Positions 9,421 to 18,378 of a DNA stretch of 64,000 bases are shown here, piece after piece. The stretch lies in NCBI GenBank assembly GCA_023393235.1, contig JAEWMH010000218.1, forward strand, positions 1 through 64,000, read 5' to 3'. Every line of letters starts with the position of its first letter. The first letter of the stretch is position 1. A model generated the notes under the pieces. The model made no database searches. It saw nothing but the letters and a program-made list of their open reading frames with translations, and was not told the origin of the DNA. The stretch is from Bacillota bacterium (GTDB lineage: Bacteria > Bacillota > Bacilli > Paenibacillales > NBRC-103111). The position numbers and the translations under genes are program-made.

Positions 9421-11739
9421 TTATTCCAGCTTCTCCTTGAGGATTTTGTCCCGGTACTGTCCGGGTGTGAGATGGTACATTTTCTTATAGCTCCGGATAA
9501 AGGAGCTGACGTTATTATAATGCAGCCGTTCGCTGATCTCGGAAATCTTCAGGTCCGTGGTTTCCAGCATGGTTTTGGCCATTTTCATCCGGTAATCGGT
9601 GAGATATTCACTGAAGGGAATGCCAATCTCCTGCTTGAAGATCCGGCTCAGATAAACGGGATGGTAGTTGAGAATCTGCGAGCAGGATTCCAGGGTAATA
9701 TCCCGGTCATAATGCTCTTGGATCATCTGCACCAGCTTGTCGGCGATCTTGATATATTGGCTCTCCGATTTTTCGGATAAGGCCTTGATCATCGGACCGA
9801 ACAGCTTGGAATCGAACCAATGGATAATTTCCTCCCGGGTCTGCAGGTGGAACAGCCTCTCCATCACCCCTTCGTCTCCCCACACCTTCTGCAGGGAAAT
9901 CCCCTGCTCCTGCACCAGCTGGATCAACCGGGAAGCCAGCTGGACAAGCAGAATTTGATGTTTCTCCAGATGCCCCTCTTTGTACAAAAGCGCATTCAAA
10001 TATTGCTGGAAAACCGTAGACGCACTTTTGGGCTGGAGCTCCTTAATGGCATATACCAGCCGCTCCTCCAGCACCTTCAGATGAGAATTTTCGTAATGGT
10101 CTGTCCCGGGTGTGTTCTCGATATCCCCGTAATGCACAATAATCTCCGGTCCCAGATTGATCCGTGCCTTCAAGGCAGTCAGGCTTTCGCCGAATGCTTT
10201 CACCGTATCCGTAAGCTGCACGTATGGATTACTGATGCCGATGCTCACCTTCAGCTGAAGCACCTGGTCGGCATACCCTTTGATGTTTTCTGCCGCTTCA
10301 TAGAACAGACGCCGGACCTCTTCCCTGTCCTCCTGATCGGCGGCCAGCAGCGTCACTTGGGATTGGTTGATGGTGATTGGAGGAAAACGTATGGAGGCCG
10401 GAAGCACCTCCTGGGCAATATTGCTTATGGCATACAGCAGCAGCTCCCGGTCCTCCTCGCTGTAACGGGTTTCCTGGAGGTTGTCGATCTGGAGTGCCAG
10501 CACCCCCAGCCACCTCCAGCCTGTGGGGAAACCCTCCCGGGAGGAGCGGAACAGGTAATCGTTCTCCGTCATTTGGCCGGTAAACAGCTTGAGCACAAAA
10601 AATTCCTTCAAATGGCTGGCTTGCCCCATCATCTGCTGCTCCACCCGGTCCCGAGAAACAGCCAGGGACTGCATGCTGTTTTTGATATATTCCAGCTCAT
10701 CCTTCCTGGGCGGATCCTGATGCTCCTGACCGGATGAACCCAGCCTGCTGGCTACTTCCAGAAGATTGCCGATGGGCTTGTACATCCGCCTGCTGCCATA
10801 CAGCGCCGCGGCAACGACGATAAGGAGTAGCAAGGCGCAGACCAGGAAGGTCAGCTGGGCAATTTTGGCCGTTTCCTTCTTCAGCTCACCAATGGATACT
10901 ACCGATACATACGTCCAGCTGTTGTAATTGGAGGTGCGGTACAGCACAGCTATTTCCTCACCGTCCAGCTTCGTATTGAAGAGTCCCTGACCCTGGCGCT
11001 CGTCCTGGGCGGTCTTGAGACGCTGCTCCACGGCAAGGCTCACGGCGGCATAACGGTTCTCCTCCGTTCCGGAGGCCAGGACATCCGCCCCATTCCGGTC
11101 GAGGATATAGTTGCGGTTGGATATATTGGACGAGGCCAACGCCTCATTGATTTCCGATGCAACGATCCGGATCACGAGCAGCCCCTGGGGTTTGTCGGTC
11201 TGGGGCAGAATGGGAATTTTGTGCACCAGGGTAATGGATTCCACCGAATCGGCAAACTCATCCCCATTGGAGGGAGCCAATCCCGTATACCACAGAATGC
11301 TTTTCGGCTCCTTAGCATACCGGACAAATTCCTGGTTATCCTCAAAGTGCTCCAGGGGCTTTAAAACATTCAAATTCAGTACCCAGTTGCGGTTAAAATT
11401 CACCAGATACGCCTGGGTAATGACCGCGTCGCCGGATTGCAGATTGTACAGCTCCTTGGAGAGCTCCCGGACCGATTCAAAATCTGAATTGCTGTACGCA
11501 GTATTCATGGAGGCTTTGACCAACGAGGAGTTGGCGAATTGGGTGGCGGATTTTTCGATGGACTTGAGCATCTGCTCCACCCGCATCTGGGTTTGGGCCA
11601 GCCACTCCATATTCACCTCCTTTACCTTTTTCTCAATATCCCCGGAGGCCATGGAATGGGAAACGAAGCCAATCAGCACCGCGGGGAGCATGCCTAAAAC
11701 CAGACTGTACGAAAGTAAACGCAGCGAATATTTGCTCAA
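9421..11739 (-). CDS. Membrane-anchored AraC-family sensor-regulator
   Basis: Protein of 772 aa common in Paenibacillus sugar clusters. I place the start at TTG 11739 because AGGAGG sits seven bases upstream; the only ATG in frame, at 11766, has no such site. Helix 1 (LRLLSYSLVLGMLPAVLIGFV) and a second helix near residue 290 (LTFLVCALLLLIVVAAALYG) bracket an extracellular sensor of about 250 residues, probably dCache-like. A HAMP-like linker follows (RRMYKPIGNLLEVASRL), then a long cytoplasmic region and a C-terminal AraC domain (LESCSQILNYHPVYLSRIFKQEIG and ISERLHYNNVSSFIRSYKK). It likely senses an extracellular sugar and controls the neighbouring transporter genes. Confidence 0.9.
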   Translation of the reverse strand: MSKYSLRLLSYSLVLGMLPAVLIGFVSHSMASGDIEKKVKEVNMEWLAQTQMRVEQMLKSIEKSATQFANSSLVKASMNTAYSNSDFESVRELSKELYNLQSGDAVITQAYLVNFNRNWVLNLNVLKPLEHFEDNQEFVRYAKEPKSILWYTGLAPSNGDEFADSVESITLVHKIPILPQTDKPQGLLVIRIVASEINEALASSNISNRNYILDRNGADVLASGTEENRYAAVSLAVEQRLKTAQDERQGQGLFNTKLDGEEIAVLYRTSNYNSWTYVSVVSIGELKKETAKIAQLTFLVCALLLLIVVAAALYGSRRMYKPIGNLLEVASRLGSSGQEHQDPPRKDELEYIKNSMQSLAVSRDRVEQQMMGQASHLKEFFVLKLFTGQMTENDYLFRSSREGFPTGWRWLGVLALQIDNLQETRYSEEDRELLLYAISNIAQEVLPASIRFPPITINQSQVTLLAADQEDREEVRRLFYEAAENIKGYADQVLQLKVSIGISNPYVQLTDTVKAFGESLTALKARINLGPEIIVHYGDIENTPGTDHYENSHLKVLEERLVYAIKELQPKSASTVFQQYLNALLYKEGHLEKHQILLVQLASRLIQLVQEQGISLQKVWGDEGVMERLFHLQTREEIIHWFDSKLFGPMIKALSEKSESQYIKIADKLVQMIQEHYDRDITLESCSQILNYHPVYLSRIFKQEIGIPFSEYLTDYRMKMAKTMLETTDLKISEISERLHYNNVSSFIRSYKKMYHLTPGQYRDKILKEKLE

Positions 11740-12040
11740 TCGGATTCCTCCTGAATCTGTAATCACATAGTCGTGGCCGATGAAGCCATATGGAGGTTTT
11801 GCTTGTTATTCGAATTCACTTCAGACAACCTGAACAGGCCGTTTGCGGCCGTAAATCTTTCATCAGGCTTATATAAGCATCATCTCCCGCCGGGAAATTT
11901 CACGCAATATACCTGATATAACTTTTTTCCGCGCAAAAACCGTACCTGATGAAATGATTGGCGTATTATTCTCCGCCGGCAGCATAAAAGCCTGCAGGAA
12001 ATTCCTGCAGGCTTATTGGGCAACCTTTGACGGATGGAGT
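11740..12040. other. Intergenic region with a perfect hairpin at 11988-12014
   Basis: About 300 bases without a coding frame I can support. It holds the 5' region of the membrane AraC gene and, near the right end, a hairpin with arms AAGCCTGCAGGAA and TTCCTGCAGGCTT, followed on the minus strand by a short T run. This probably terminates the gene ending at 12041. Confidence 0.5.
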
Positions 12041-12349
12041 CTAACTGCTTTTCCGCACCTTGTTCCAGACCTGTTCCACGTGAGTCCGGTTTGCCTTTTT
12101 CACAAAAACATCAAATTCGGTATTAAAGCCCATGGCCGAAACCGATCCGGGATAGTCGGGTGATGCGCCGGTCTTGTATGTCACTTTGGGTTCATGATTC
12201 ACGCGTGTCCGAAATGTGGTGCCGCTTGCCTTCAACTCCCGAAGAAGATCTTGGTATTGCTGCTCTGAGGTAACGGTGACCAGGCGGTGCCGGTGTTTGG
12301 TAAACAAAAAGGTAAATAAATCAATGACTGTCCGTTCGGGTGATATCAA
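12041..12349 (-). CDS. Small conserved-looking protein of unknown function
   Basis: Small protein, 102 aa, not recognised. I start it at TTG 12349 because GGGAGGG lies six bases upstream; a longer reading from 12367 would put that site inside the gene. The product begins MISPERTVIDLFTFLFTKHRHRLVTV. It is mixed alpha/beta, basic at the C-terminus (VFVKKANRTHVEQVWNKVRKSS), with no signal or membrane helix. It lies about 70 bases downstream of the RNA methyltransferase on the same strand and is followed by the hairpin at 11988. Confidence 0.65.
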   Translation of the reverse strand: MISPERTVIDLFTFLFTKHRHRLVTVTSEQQYQDLLRELKASGTTFRTRVNHEPKVTYKTGASPDYPGSVSAMGFNTEFDVFVKKANRTHVEQVWNKVRKSS

Positions 12350-12419
12350 AAGAATCCCTCCCACCAATTTATCCTTCTTTTTACATACGAAGATAATTTG
12401 GGAAGGGTTTCAAAAGAAT

Positions 12420-13232
12420 TCAGTCCCTATAATGCCGCTGCCGCACAGCCTCGTACAGCAAAATACCTGTGGCCATGGCCACGTTCAAAGATTCCGCCTG
12501 GCCAGGCATAGGAATAATGATGTCCTCGTTCACATATGGGGCAAGCTCGGGTGATAACCCGCTGCCTTCATTGCCTACGAGAAACCAAACGGGCTGCGTT
12601 AGGTCCAAGTTGTAACAATGCTGCCGCGCATCAAGCCGGGTACCCACCAGCCGGATTCCTTTTTGGCCTGCAGAAGGCAGCAGCTCCTTCAGGTCGCATT
12701 CTGCAATGGGCAGATGAAATAGGGAGCCCATGGTGGAGCGGACTGTTTTGGGGTTGTACAAATCCACCGTGCCCCGGCCCAGCAGCACGCCGGTTGCTCC
12801 CGCGGCATCGGCCGTGCGGATGATAGTCCCCAGATTGCCGGGGTCTTGGACACCGTCCACCGCTACCACAAGGGCTAGTTTGTGCTCCAGGAAAGCCGCG
12901 GCGTCATACTCCGGTTTGGCGCAAACCGCAACAACACCCTGGGGGGTTTTGGTTTCCGTACATTTAGCCAGTACCGCTTCACTTACGCCTACCCATTCGA
13001 TATTCTTACCCTGCTCCGCCCTGGAATGGCCAGAACGGTAGTCGTCCAGTTCAACAGGCAGCTCCCGGTCCATATTGTACAGGATGGTCCTTACCTTCGC
13101 TTGGGAACGGAGTGCCTCCTCGATCAGATGCACCCCCTCCAGAAGGAAAGCGCCCTGCTCATCCCGGCCCCGTTTGGTCAGAAGAGCGCTCCAGCCCTTT
13201 ACACGGGGATTGGCCGCCGAAGTAATCATCAT
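12420..13232 (-). CDS. TrmH/SpoU-family rRNA 2'-O-methyltransferase (YsgA-like)
   Basis: SPOUT-class RNA ribose methyltransferase, 270 aa. The N-terminal substrate-binding domain reads GAFLLEGVHLIEEAL; the C-terminal knot domain carries the three SpoU motifs: motif 1 (DPGNLGTIIRTADAAGATGV), motif 2 (WFLVGNEGSGLS) and motif 3 (IIPMPGQAESLNVAMATGILLYE). I start at ATG 13232 (MMITSAAN), with AAGGTGG eight bases upstream. Bacillus ysgA sits next to sspI as here, supporting that orthology. It follows ktrA by 14 bases, so the two are probably co-transcribed. The modified RNA position cannot be told. Confidence 0.9.
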   Translation of the reverse strand: MMITSAANPRVKGWSALLTKRGRDEQGAFLLEGVHLIEEALRSQAKVRTILYNMDRELPVELDDYRSGHSRAEQGKNIEWVGVSEAVLAKCTETKTPQGVVAVCAKPEYDAAAFLEHKLALVVAVDGVQDPGNLGTIIRTADAAGATGVLLGRGTVDLYNPKTVRSTMGSLFHLPIAECDLKELLPSAGQKGIRLVGTRLDARQHCYNLDLTQPVWFLVGNEGSGLSPELAPYVNEDIIIPMPGQAESLNVAMATGILLYEAVRQRHYRD

Positions 13233-13246
13233 GCTTAGTTCCACCT

Positions 13247-13903
13247 TTATGTCATTGTTTTTTCAAACCGGTTCAGGTTAGCATTCTCCCCGATAATCAC
13301 CAGAATGTCCTGCTCCTGCAGCTTTTCATCAGCGTTGGGGGCAATATTAAGCTTGTCCCCTCTGCGGATGCCCATTACATTACAATTGTATCTGGCCCGG
13401 ATATCCAGCTCCCGCAGGGATTGTCCCGCCATTGCCTGTCCGGCGCGGATCTCTACAATACTGTGCTCCTCCGACAGCTCGATGTAATCGAGAATATGCG
13501 GCGAAATCAGATGATGCGCCACCCGTTTGCCCATATCCCGCTCGGGAAAGATGACTTTATCCGCGCCGATTTTGGCCAGTACCTTACCCTGGAGCTCACT
13601 TGTTGCCTTGACGATAATGTTGGGGATATTCATTTCCTTCAGAATCAGAGTGGTCATGATACTGGCCTGGACATCCTGCCCGATGGCCACCACTACCACA
13701 TCAAAATTGCGGAGCCCCAAGCTGCGCAGAGCATCCTCATCGGTAGAATCCGCCTGGACGGCGTGGGTCACCCGGTCACTGATCTCCTGAATTCGGGCTT
13801 CGTTATCATCCACCGCCAGCACTTCGTACCCCAGTTTGTTCAGATATTCCGCCACACTGGAGCCGAAACGCCCCATTCCGATCACCGCAAATTGCTTTTT
13901 CAT
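13247..13903 (-). CDS. ktrA: KtrA-type potassium uptake regulatory subunit (RCK protein)
   Basis: Cytoplasmic gating subunit of a Ktr potassium channel, 218 aa. RCK_N Rossmann fold with the nucleotide-binding GMGRFG motif near residue 10 and an acidic VDDNEARI after strand 2; RCK_C domain from about residue 135 (EHSIVEIRAGQAMAGQSL). Binds ATP/ADP or NAD and, in known systems, c-di-AMP through RCK_C. The start at 13903 has AGGAGG five bases upstream; the longer open frame to 14026 lacks support. The membrane partner ktrB is not in this window. Confidence 0.9.
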   Translation of the reverse strand: MKKQFAVIGMGRFGSSVAEYLNKLGYEVLAVDDNEARIQEISDRVTHAVQADSTDEDALRSLGLRNFDVVVVAIGQDVQASIMTTLILKEMNIPNIIVKATSELQGKVLAKIGADKVIFPERDMGKRVAHHLISPHILDYIELSEEHSIVEIRAGQAMAGQSLRELDIRARYNCNVMGIRRGDKLNIAPNADEKLQEQDILVIIGENANLNRFEKTMT

Positions 13904-14070
13904 CCTATCCTCCTGGCTCCCTTCGCCGCAGTTATACTTATCCTTTATTGTAGCATAACCCGGCCCCCGCCGCTGGAACCACCTGTAAACCCGCAGGGAG
14001 GCATGAACCCGGGCAGGGTTGCGCATATTAGTAAAGGAATATCAGTTTCTTGAAACGGGGGATTTGGCAA

Positions 14071-14277
14071 ATGAATCTGGATTTGCGTCAGGCGATTGTC
14101 CGCCGGGTGGAGGATAAAAGCAATGAAGAGCTGCGCGAGGTCATTGAAGGCTCCATCGGTGGAGATGACCGTGCGCTGCCCGGCTTGGGTGTGTTATTCG
14201 AAATCATCTGGACCCATACGGATGAACAGATTCAGCAGGAACTTGTAAATACGCTTAAGCAAAATTTGCAGCATTAA
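14071..14277 (+). CDS. sspI: Small acid-soluble spore protein I
   Basis: Minor SASP of 68 aa. The ATG at 14071 gives MNLDLRQAIVRRVEDKS; the family signature LPGLGVLFEIIW is present near residues 38-49. SspI is made in the forespore and stays in the spore core. It neighbours the YsgA-like methyltransferase gene, matching the ysgA-sspI order in Bacillus. It is directly followed by a solo copy of the inverted-repeat family and then by a strong hairpin terminator. Confidence 0.93.
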   Translation: MNLDLRQAIVRRVEDKSNEELREVIEGSIGGDDRALPGLGVLFEIIWTHTDEQIQQELVNTLKQNLQH

Positions 14278-14279
14278 CC

Positions 14280-14323
14280 TAGGGCCTATCTGAAAACCCC
14301 TCGGAGTTTTCAGACACACCCTA
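14280..14323. repeat. Solo hairpin copy of the TIR repeat family
   Basis: A 44-base inverted repeat starting two bases after the sspI stop codon. Arms TAGGG-cctat-CTGAAAAC and GTTTTCAG-acaca-CCCTA surround CCCTCGGA. Both the arm ends and the CCCTCGGAG core match the termini of the full-length elements at 23649-23813 and 49120-49282, so this looks like an internally deleted copy. Confidence 0.7.
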
Positions 14324-14326
14324 AAA

Positions 14327-14362
14327 AACCGGCGCAACCGTCCTGAAGGACGGTCCGCCGGT
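14327..14362. terminator. Bidirectional terminator between sspI and the BASS transporter gene
   Basis: Long near-perfect hairpin: AACCGGCG, a short bulge, ACCGTCC-TGAA-GGACGGT, then GCCGGTT. It is flanked by A-rich sequence on the left and T-rich sequence on the right, so it can stop transcription from both converging genes. Confidence 0.8.
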
Positions 14363-14376
14363 TATTGTTTTTCATT

Positions 14377-15393
14377 TTAGCCTTTGGCTGCCAAATCCCG
14401 GCGTTTGGCCGGAGGTTTAACTTTGGTCGGGGTGGAGACCGCTTCATCGCGGTGACCATAGGTTTTGCTTAAGAAATGGGCATAGGTGGAGGCCAGAATC
14501 TGCTGGAACAGCGTACCCACCATAACCGGGAATACCACCGGAGCAGGGAAATAAGTAGCAGCAATAACAGCTCCTGCGCTGATGTTGCGCATGCCGCTGT
14601 TGAAGGTCATCGCCACAATAACCCCCTTATCCCCCTTCAGGCGTTTGCCGGTCAGCCAACCCCATACATAACCCGAAGCCGCAATAACCAGAATGGTGGC
14701 GGCCACCGCCAAGAATTTACCGTCAATATGCTTGAAATTGGGGGCAACCACGGAGGCGTTGATGGCCACAACCAAAATCAGTCCGATTTTGCTGAAAGGT
14801 GCAAGCTTGGGAGCCAAAGTGGTTTTGACGCCGCCCTTGGTCCAATGGTTCAAGGTCATTCCCGCCAGCGACGGCAGCACCACCATCCAGATGAGCCCCT
14901 GCATCATTCCCCAGATGTCGATAGACACGTTGGCACCAACCAGAAGCCGAAGGGTAAAAGGCACCACAAACGGGGCCAGGAAGGTATCTACCAGAATAAT
15001 AGACAGTGTAAGAGCAATATTGCCCTGGTAAAGACTGACCCACATAAAGCTGACAATCCCTGTGGGAATGGCAAAGGCGAGTACAATTCCGGTAATCGTA
15101 TACGGGTCACTGGAAAAGAACAGATGGCCTGCGCCCCAGGCGATCAGCGGCATCCAGATATGCAGGATCAGCATACAGGCCAAAAGCGGGGCCGGGTGCT
15201 GCATCACCTTTTTCATGTCCTTGAAGCCTGATCCCAGCCCTCCGGCAAAGGTCATAAAGGCGAAGATCCAGGGGACAAGAAAGGAATACGAGGTGAGCCA
15301 GGTGGAAAACAAGACGCCAAGCAGCAGGCTGCATGGCGTTACAAAAGGCATCCATTTTTCAATAAAACGGTTAAAGCGGTACATCACTTGCAT
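14377..15393 (-). CDS. Bile acid:sodium symporter family transporter (BASS/SBF)
   Basis: Integral membrane protein of 338 aa with about ten hydrophobic segments. FMTFAGGLGSGFKDM near residue 45 and FNSGMRNISAGAVIAATYFP near residue 270 are typical of the SBF fold; the latter corresponds to the sodium-site helix region. Bacterial members move organic anions such as keto acids or pantoate precursors, so bile acid is only the family name. The ATG is preceded by AAAGGAGC at a suitable distance. The C-terminus is a short basic tail. It stands alone, closed by the bidirectional terminator at 14327. Confidence 0.87.
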   Translation of the reverse strand: MQVMYRFNRFIEKWMPFVTPCSLLLGVLFSTWLTSYSFLVPWIFAFMTFAGGLGSGFKDMKKVMQHPAPLLACMLILHIWMPLIAWGAGHLFFSSDPYTITGIVLAFAIPTGIVSFMWVSLYQGNIALTLSIILVDTFLAPFVVPFTLRLLVGANVSIDIWGMMQGLIWMVVLPSLAGMTLNHWTKGGVKTTLAPKLAPFSKIGLILVVAINASVVAPNFKHIDGKFLAVAATILVIAASGYVWGWLTGKRLKGDKGVIVAMTFNSGMRNISAGAVIAATYFPAPVVFPVMVGTLFQQILASTYAHFLSKTYGHRDEAVSTPTKVKPPAKRRDLAAKG

Positions 15394-15520
15394 GGCTTGC
15401 TGCTCCTTTCAAACGCGGCTCTTGGTGCATGAGTCCCTTAACATGCTTGCTTTCTCTACTATACACCAAAATGAAAGGAGAGCAGGAGGAAGTTTTTACG
15501 AAAATGCTACAATATGAAGA

Positions 15521-16315
15521 TTACCTGGATTTAATCCGTCCGTAGGCCCTGGCATAGCGGATGACCCGGCGGAAAATCTCCTTATCCTTTAAGATACGGA
15601 AAATATACGGATCCGGGCAGGTGTTTACCTCCAATATCCAGCTTTTGTGGCTACGGTCCACCGCAATGTCAATCCCGATCTCCTTGATGCCGGGATATGA
15701 CGTCTCCAACTGCTTGGCAACGGACACCCCCAGCCGTTTCAGCCCACCTGTAAAGGCTGTCAGCTCTACCGGTCCCATATGGGCTTGCAGCAAGGCGGGC
15801 ACCGACTTGAGCGTACCGCCGCTGTGGTAATTGGTGACGATTTTCCCCGGGTAGGCCACACGGCCGACCATAGCGGTGGATTCCCAACGCCCTGCCGGGC
15901 TCTTCTGCACCATAACCCGGAGGTCAAATCGCCTGCCGCCGTGCTTCAGCAGATGGATCCCCTTTTGAACCAGATACAGCCGTTTTCCCGTTAGCTGCTT
16001 GAGTCCATCATACAGACCGTCATAAGAAGCAAAGTTCCGGACCGTCGTACCCGATTGAAACTTAAAGCCGGCACCGTCTTGCTCCACCCGGATAACGCCC
16101 TTACCGAAGGTGCCTTTGTCGGGTTTGACATACACCATGCCATATTCGGAGAGCATCGCCTGCAGGGTAGCCCTTCCTAACTGCCGGGTGTCGGGTATAT
16201 GCTCCCGCACCACAGGATTCACCTTGATAGCCTCCGTCTTCTTCCACTTGCTGTGAACAAACCTCTGCACGTGTCCGTCCCCTCTTTTCCCGTCAAAATG
16301 CGTGATGCCCATCAT
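15521..16315 (-). CDS. YheC/YheD-family ATP-grasp protein (spore-associated)
   Basis: ATP-grasp fold protein, 264 aa, of the family that includes Bacillus spore-coat proteins YheC/YheD. Visible elements are a lysine-bearing nucleotide strand (MVYVKPDKGTFGKGVIRV), a second region with RRFDLRVMVQK, and the metal-binding terminal segment IGIDIAVDRSHKSWILEVNTCPDP, which holds the paired acidic/Asn ligands. Either of two adjacent ATGs (16315 or 16312) can start translation; AGGA lies 5-8 bases upstream. An open frame to 16450 overlaps the transposase-tail remnant and is unlikely. Substrates of this family are unknown. Confidence 0.85.
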   Translation of the reverse strand: MMGITHFDGKRGDGHVQRFVHSKWKKTEAIKVNPVVREHIPDTRQLGRATLQAMLSEYGMVYVKPDKGTFGKGVIRVEQDGAGFKFQSGTTVRNFASYDGLYDGLKQLTGKRLYLVQKGIHLLKHGGRRFDLRVMVQKSPAGRWESTAMVGRVAYPGKIVTNYHSGGTLKSVPALLQAHMGPVELTAFTGGLKRLGVSVAKQLETSYPGIKEIGIDIAVDRSHKSWILEVNTCPDPYIFRILKDKEIFRRVIRYARAYGRIKSR

Positions 16316-16493
16316 CCATATCCTATGTGCAGATCTGCTGGTTGGAGCAGGCGAAGTGCAGCCCCGTACAAAATTGTGCGGCAGCCGCTTTTCAACAGTC
16401 GGCCAGCCGTAGGTATGCTTGCCACAAGCATATACGAAGACGCAAAGCATGCGCTGATTGCTCCCCTTGGGGGAGCAGTTGGCGTTGGAAGGC

Positions 16494-16638
16494 CCGGCAG
16501 AAGGGCAAGCTGGAAGTGGCGAAAAAGCTCCTGGAAACAGGCAAGCTCACCCTTCCGGAGATTGCCGAGGTGGCTGATCTGAGCATGGAGCAGATCGCAC
16601 AGCTTCAGCAGGACCGGCAGGATCAGCCTCCCGTCTGA
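16494..16638 (+). pseudogene. C-terminal remnant of an Rpn/PD-(D/E)XK recombination-promoting nuclease
   Basis: Only the tail survives: about 45 codons reading KLEVAKKLLETGKLTLPEI then AEVADLSMEQIAQLQ, ending at TGA 16638. This EVAKKLL..G.L..EIAE..gLs.eeI pattern is the characteristic C-terminus of Rpn/YhgA-type transposase-like nucleases in Firmicutes. The upstream sequence in this frame does not resemble the nuclease domain and has no credible start. It ends just before the terminator at 16653. Confidence 0.7.
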
Positions 16639-16652
16639 AGACGGCCTCACCC

Positions 16653-16696
16653 AAAAAAGCCCCTTAGCCGGCAGTTAAACCGGATAAGGGGCTTTT
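16653..16696. terminator. Bidirectional terminator upstream of the prfC 3' end
   Basis: AAAAGCCCCTTA-GCCGG and CCGG-ATAAGGGGCTTTT pair around CAGTTAAA, flanked by A and T runs. It closes prfC on the minus strand and any transcript from the remnant on the plus strand. Confidence 0.85.
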
Positions 16697-16717
16697 GATT
16701 ATGAAACACGACGTTCT

Positions 16718-18310
16718 TTAAGGCGCTGTTTCCAGGAACTTGGCCGTGGGGTTCTTTTCCATAGAGGTACGCAGGGCATACTCATTTTCGAACAACGCCA
16801 CGTAATTCTCGCTTTTATCCTTTACCAGCTGGGAGTTGACGCGGAACTTGCCCGGGTCCACCTTCTCATCCACAATCCAACGGGCAAACTGGAACGGCAG
16901 CCGCTGCAACAGCACATCGACGCCGTATTCATTCTTCATCCGGTATTCGAATACCTCGAATTGCAGCTGGCCGACTACGCCGAGAATCATGTCCTCGAAG
17001 CCGAAGGATTTGAACACTTGAATGGTGCCCTCCTCTGTCAGCTGGTCAATCCCTTTGAGGAATTGCTTCTGCTTCAGGGCATTCTTGATGGATACCTTGG
17101 CGAAGATTTCCGGGGAAAAAACCGGCATCTCGTCAAATGTCCTCTGACTGCCCTGGCACAGGGAATCCCCGATGCGGAAGATGCCCGGATCGAACAAACC
17201 AATGATATCTCCCGGGTACGCCGTATCCACAATATCCCGGTCCTGGGCCAAGAATTGCTGCGGCTGCGCCAGCTTAATGTCCTTGCCGGCACGAACATGC
17301 TTCACGGTCATCCCCCGCTCGAACTTGCCGGAGACAATCCGCAGGAACGCCACCCGATCCCGGTGGGCAGGATTCATATTGGCTTGGATCTTGAACACGT
17401 AGCCGCTGAATTTCTCCTCCGACGGCGGCACCTCGCCATCGCTGCTGGAGCGGGGCTGCGGCTTCGGTGCAAGGGAGAGGAAGTTGTCCAGGAAGGTCTG
17501 GACACCGAAGTTATTGATGGCCGAGCCGAAGAATACCGGCGTCAGCTCACCCGTCCGCACCTTCTCATAATCGAAGGCATCCCCGGCGATTTCCAGCAGC
17601 GCCAGCTGCTCCTGCAGCTGATCATACAGATAATCCGCTCCGGCTACTTCCTTCACCAGCGGATCGTCATAGCCGCTGACATCCCGCACGCTGATATTGT
17701 GATGCTCGTGATCGTCACCCTGGAACAGCTCCAGGCGGGTTTTCTCCCGGTCATAAACGCCGCGGAACTGCTTGCCGGAGCCGATAGGCCAGTTCATGGG
17801 ATAGGAGCGGATCCCCAGCAGATTCTCTATCTCCTCCAGGAGCTCGAAGGGATCTCTGCCCTCCCGGTCCAGCTTGTTGATGAAGGTGAAAATCGGGATG
17901 CCCCGCTTGCGGCATACCTGGAACAGCTTCTTCGTCTGAGCCTCGACACCCTTGGCGGAGTCGATGAGCATCACGGCGCTGTCCGCAGCCGTCAGGGTCC
18001 GGTAGGTGTCTTCACTGAAGTCCTGGTGACCCGGGGTATCCAGGATATTGATGCGGTGACCCTCGTAATCGAACTGCATAACGGAGGAGGTAACGGAGAT
18101 CCCCCGCTGCTTTTCGATTTCCATCCAGTCTGAGGTGGCATGGCGGTTGGCCTTGCGCCCCTTGACCGTACCGGCAAGCCGGATAGCGCCTCCGAACAGA
18201 AGCAGCTTTTCCGTCAGCGTGGTTTTACCTGCGTCAGGGTGGGAAATAATGGCGAACGTGCGCCGCTTATCAATTTCTTTCAACAATTCCTGTGGTAAGG
18301 ATGTGCTCAT
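16718..18310 (-). CDS. prfC: Peptide chain release factor 3
   Basis: Translational GTPase RF3, 530 aa, the usual length. It recycles RF1/RF2 from the ribosome after termination. G1 is SHPDAGKTTLTEKL near residue 20, the switch region contains WMEIEKQRGISVTSSVMQF, G3 is DTPGHQDFSEDTYR and G4 is NKLDREGRDPFELL. These match RF3 and not EF-G. Domain II contains FSGYVFKIQANMNPAHRDRVAFLR. Transcribed alone; the terminator at 16653 follows. The ATG start is followed by STSLPQELLKEIDKRRTFAI as in family members. Confidence 0.97.
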   Translation of the reverse strand: MSTSLPQELLKEIDKRRTFAIISHPDAGKTTLTEKLLLFGGAIRLAGTVKGRKANRHATSDWMEIEKQRGISVTSSVMQFDYEGHRINILDTPGHQDFSEDTYRTLTAADSAVMLIDSAKGVEAQTKKLFQVCRKRGIPIFTFINKLDREGRDPFELLEEIENLLGIRSYPMNWPIGSGKQFRGVYDREKTRLELFQGDDHEHHNISVRDVSGYDDPLVKEVAGADYLYDQLQEQLALLEIAGDAFDYEKVRTGELTPVFFGSAINNFGVQTFLDNFLSLAPKPQPRSSSDGEVPPSEEKFSGYVFKIQANMNPAHRDRVAFLRIVSGKFERGMTVKHVRAGKDIKLAQPQQFLAQDRDIVDTAYPGDIIGLFDPGIFRIGDSLCQGSQRTFDEMPVFSPEIFAKVSIKNALKQKQFLKGIDQLTEEGTIQVFKSFGFEDMILGVVGQLQFEVFEYRMKNEYGVDVLLQRLPFQFARWIVDEKVDPGKFRVNSQLVKDKSENYVALFENEYALRTSMEKNPTAKFLETAP

Positions 18311-18378
18311 GCTTTTTTTAATTCCTCTCTTACACCTGTCCGCAAGAACACACGGAGTCAGGCATTTGTCGTCAATGT

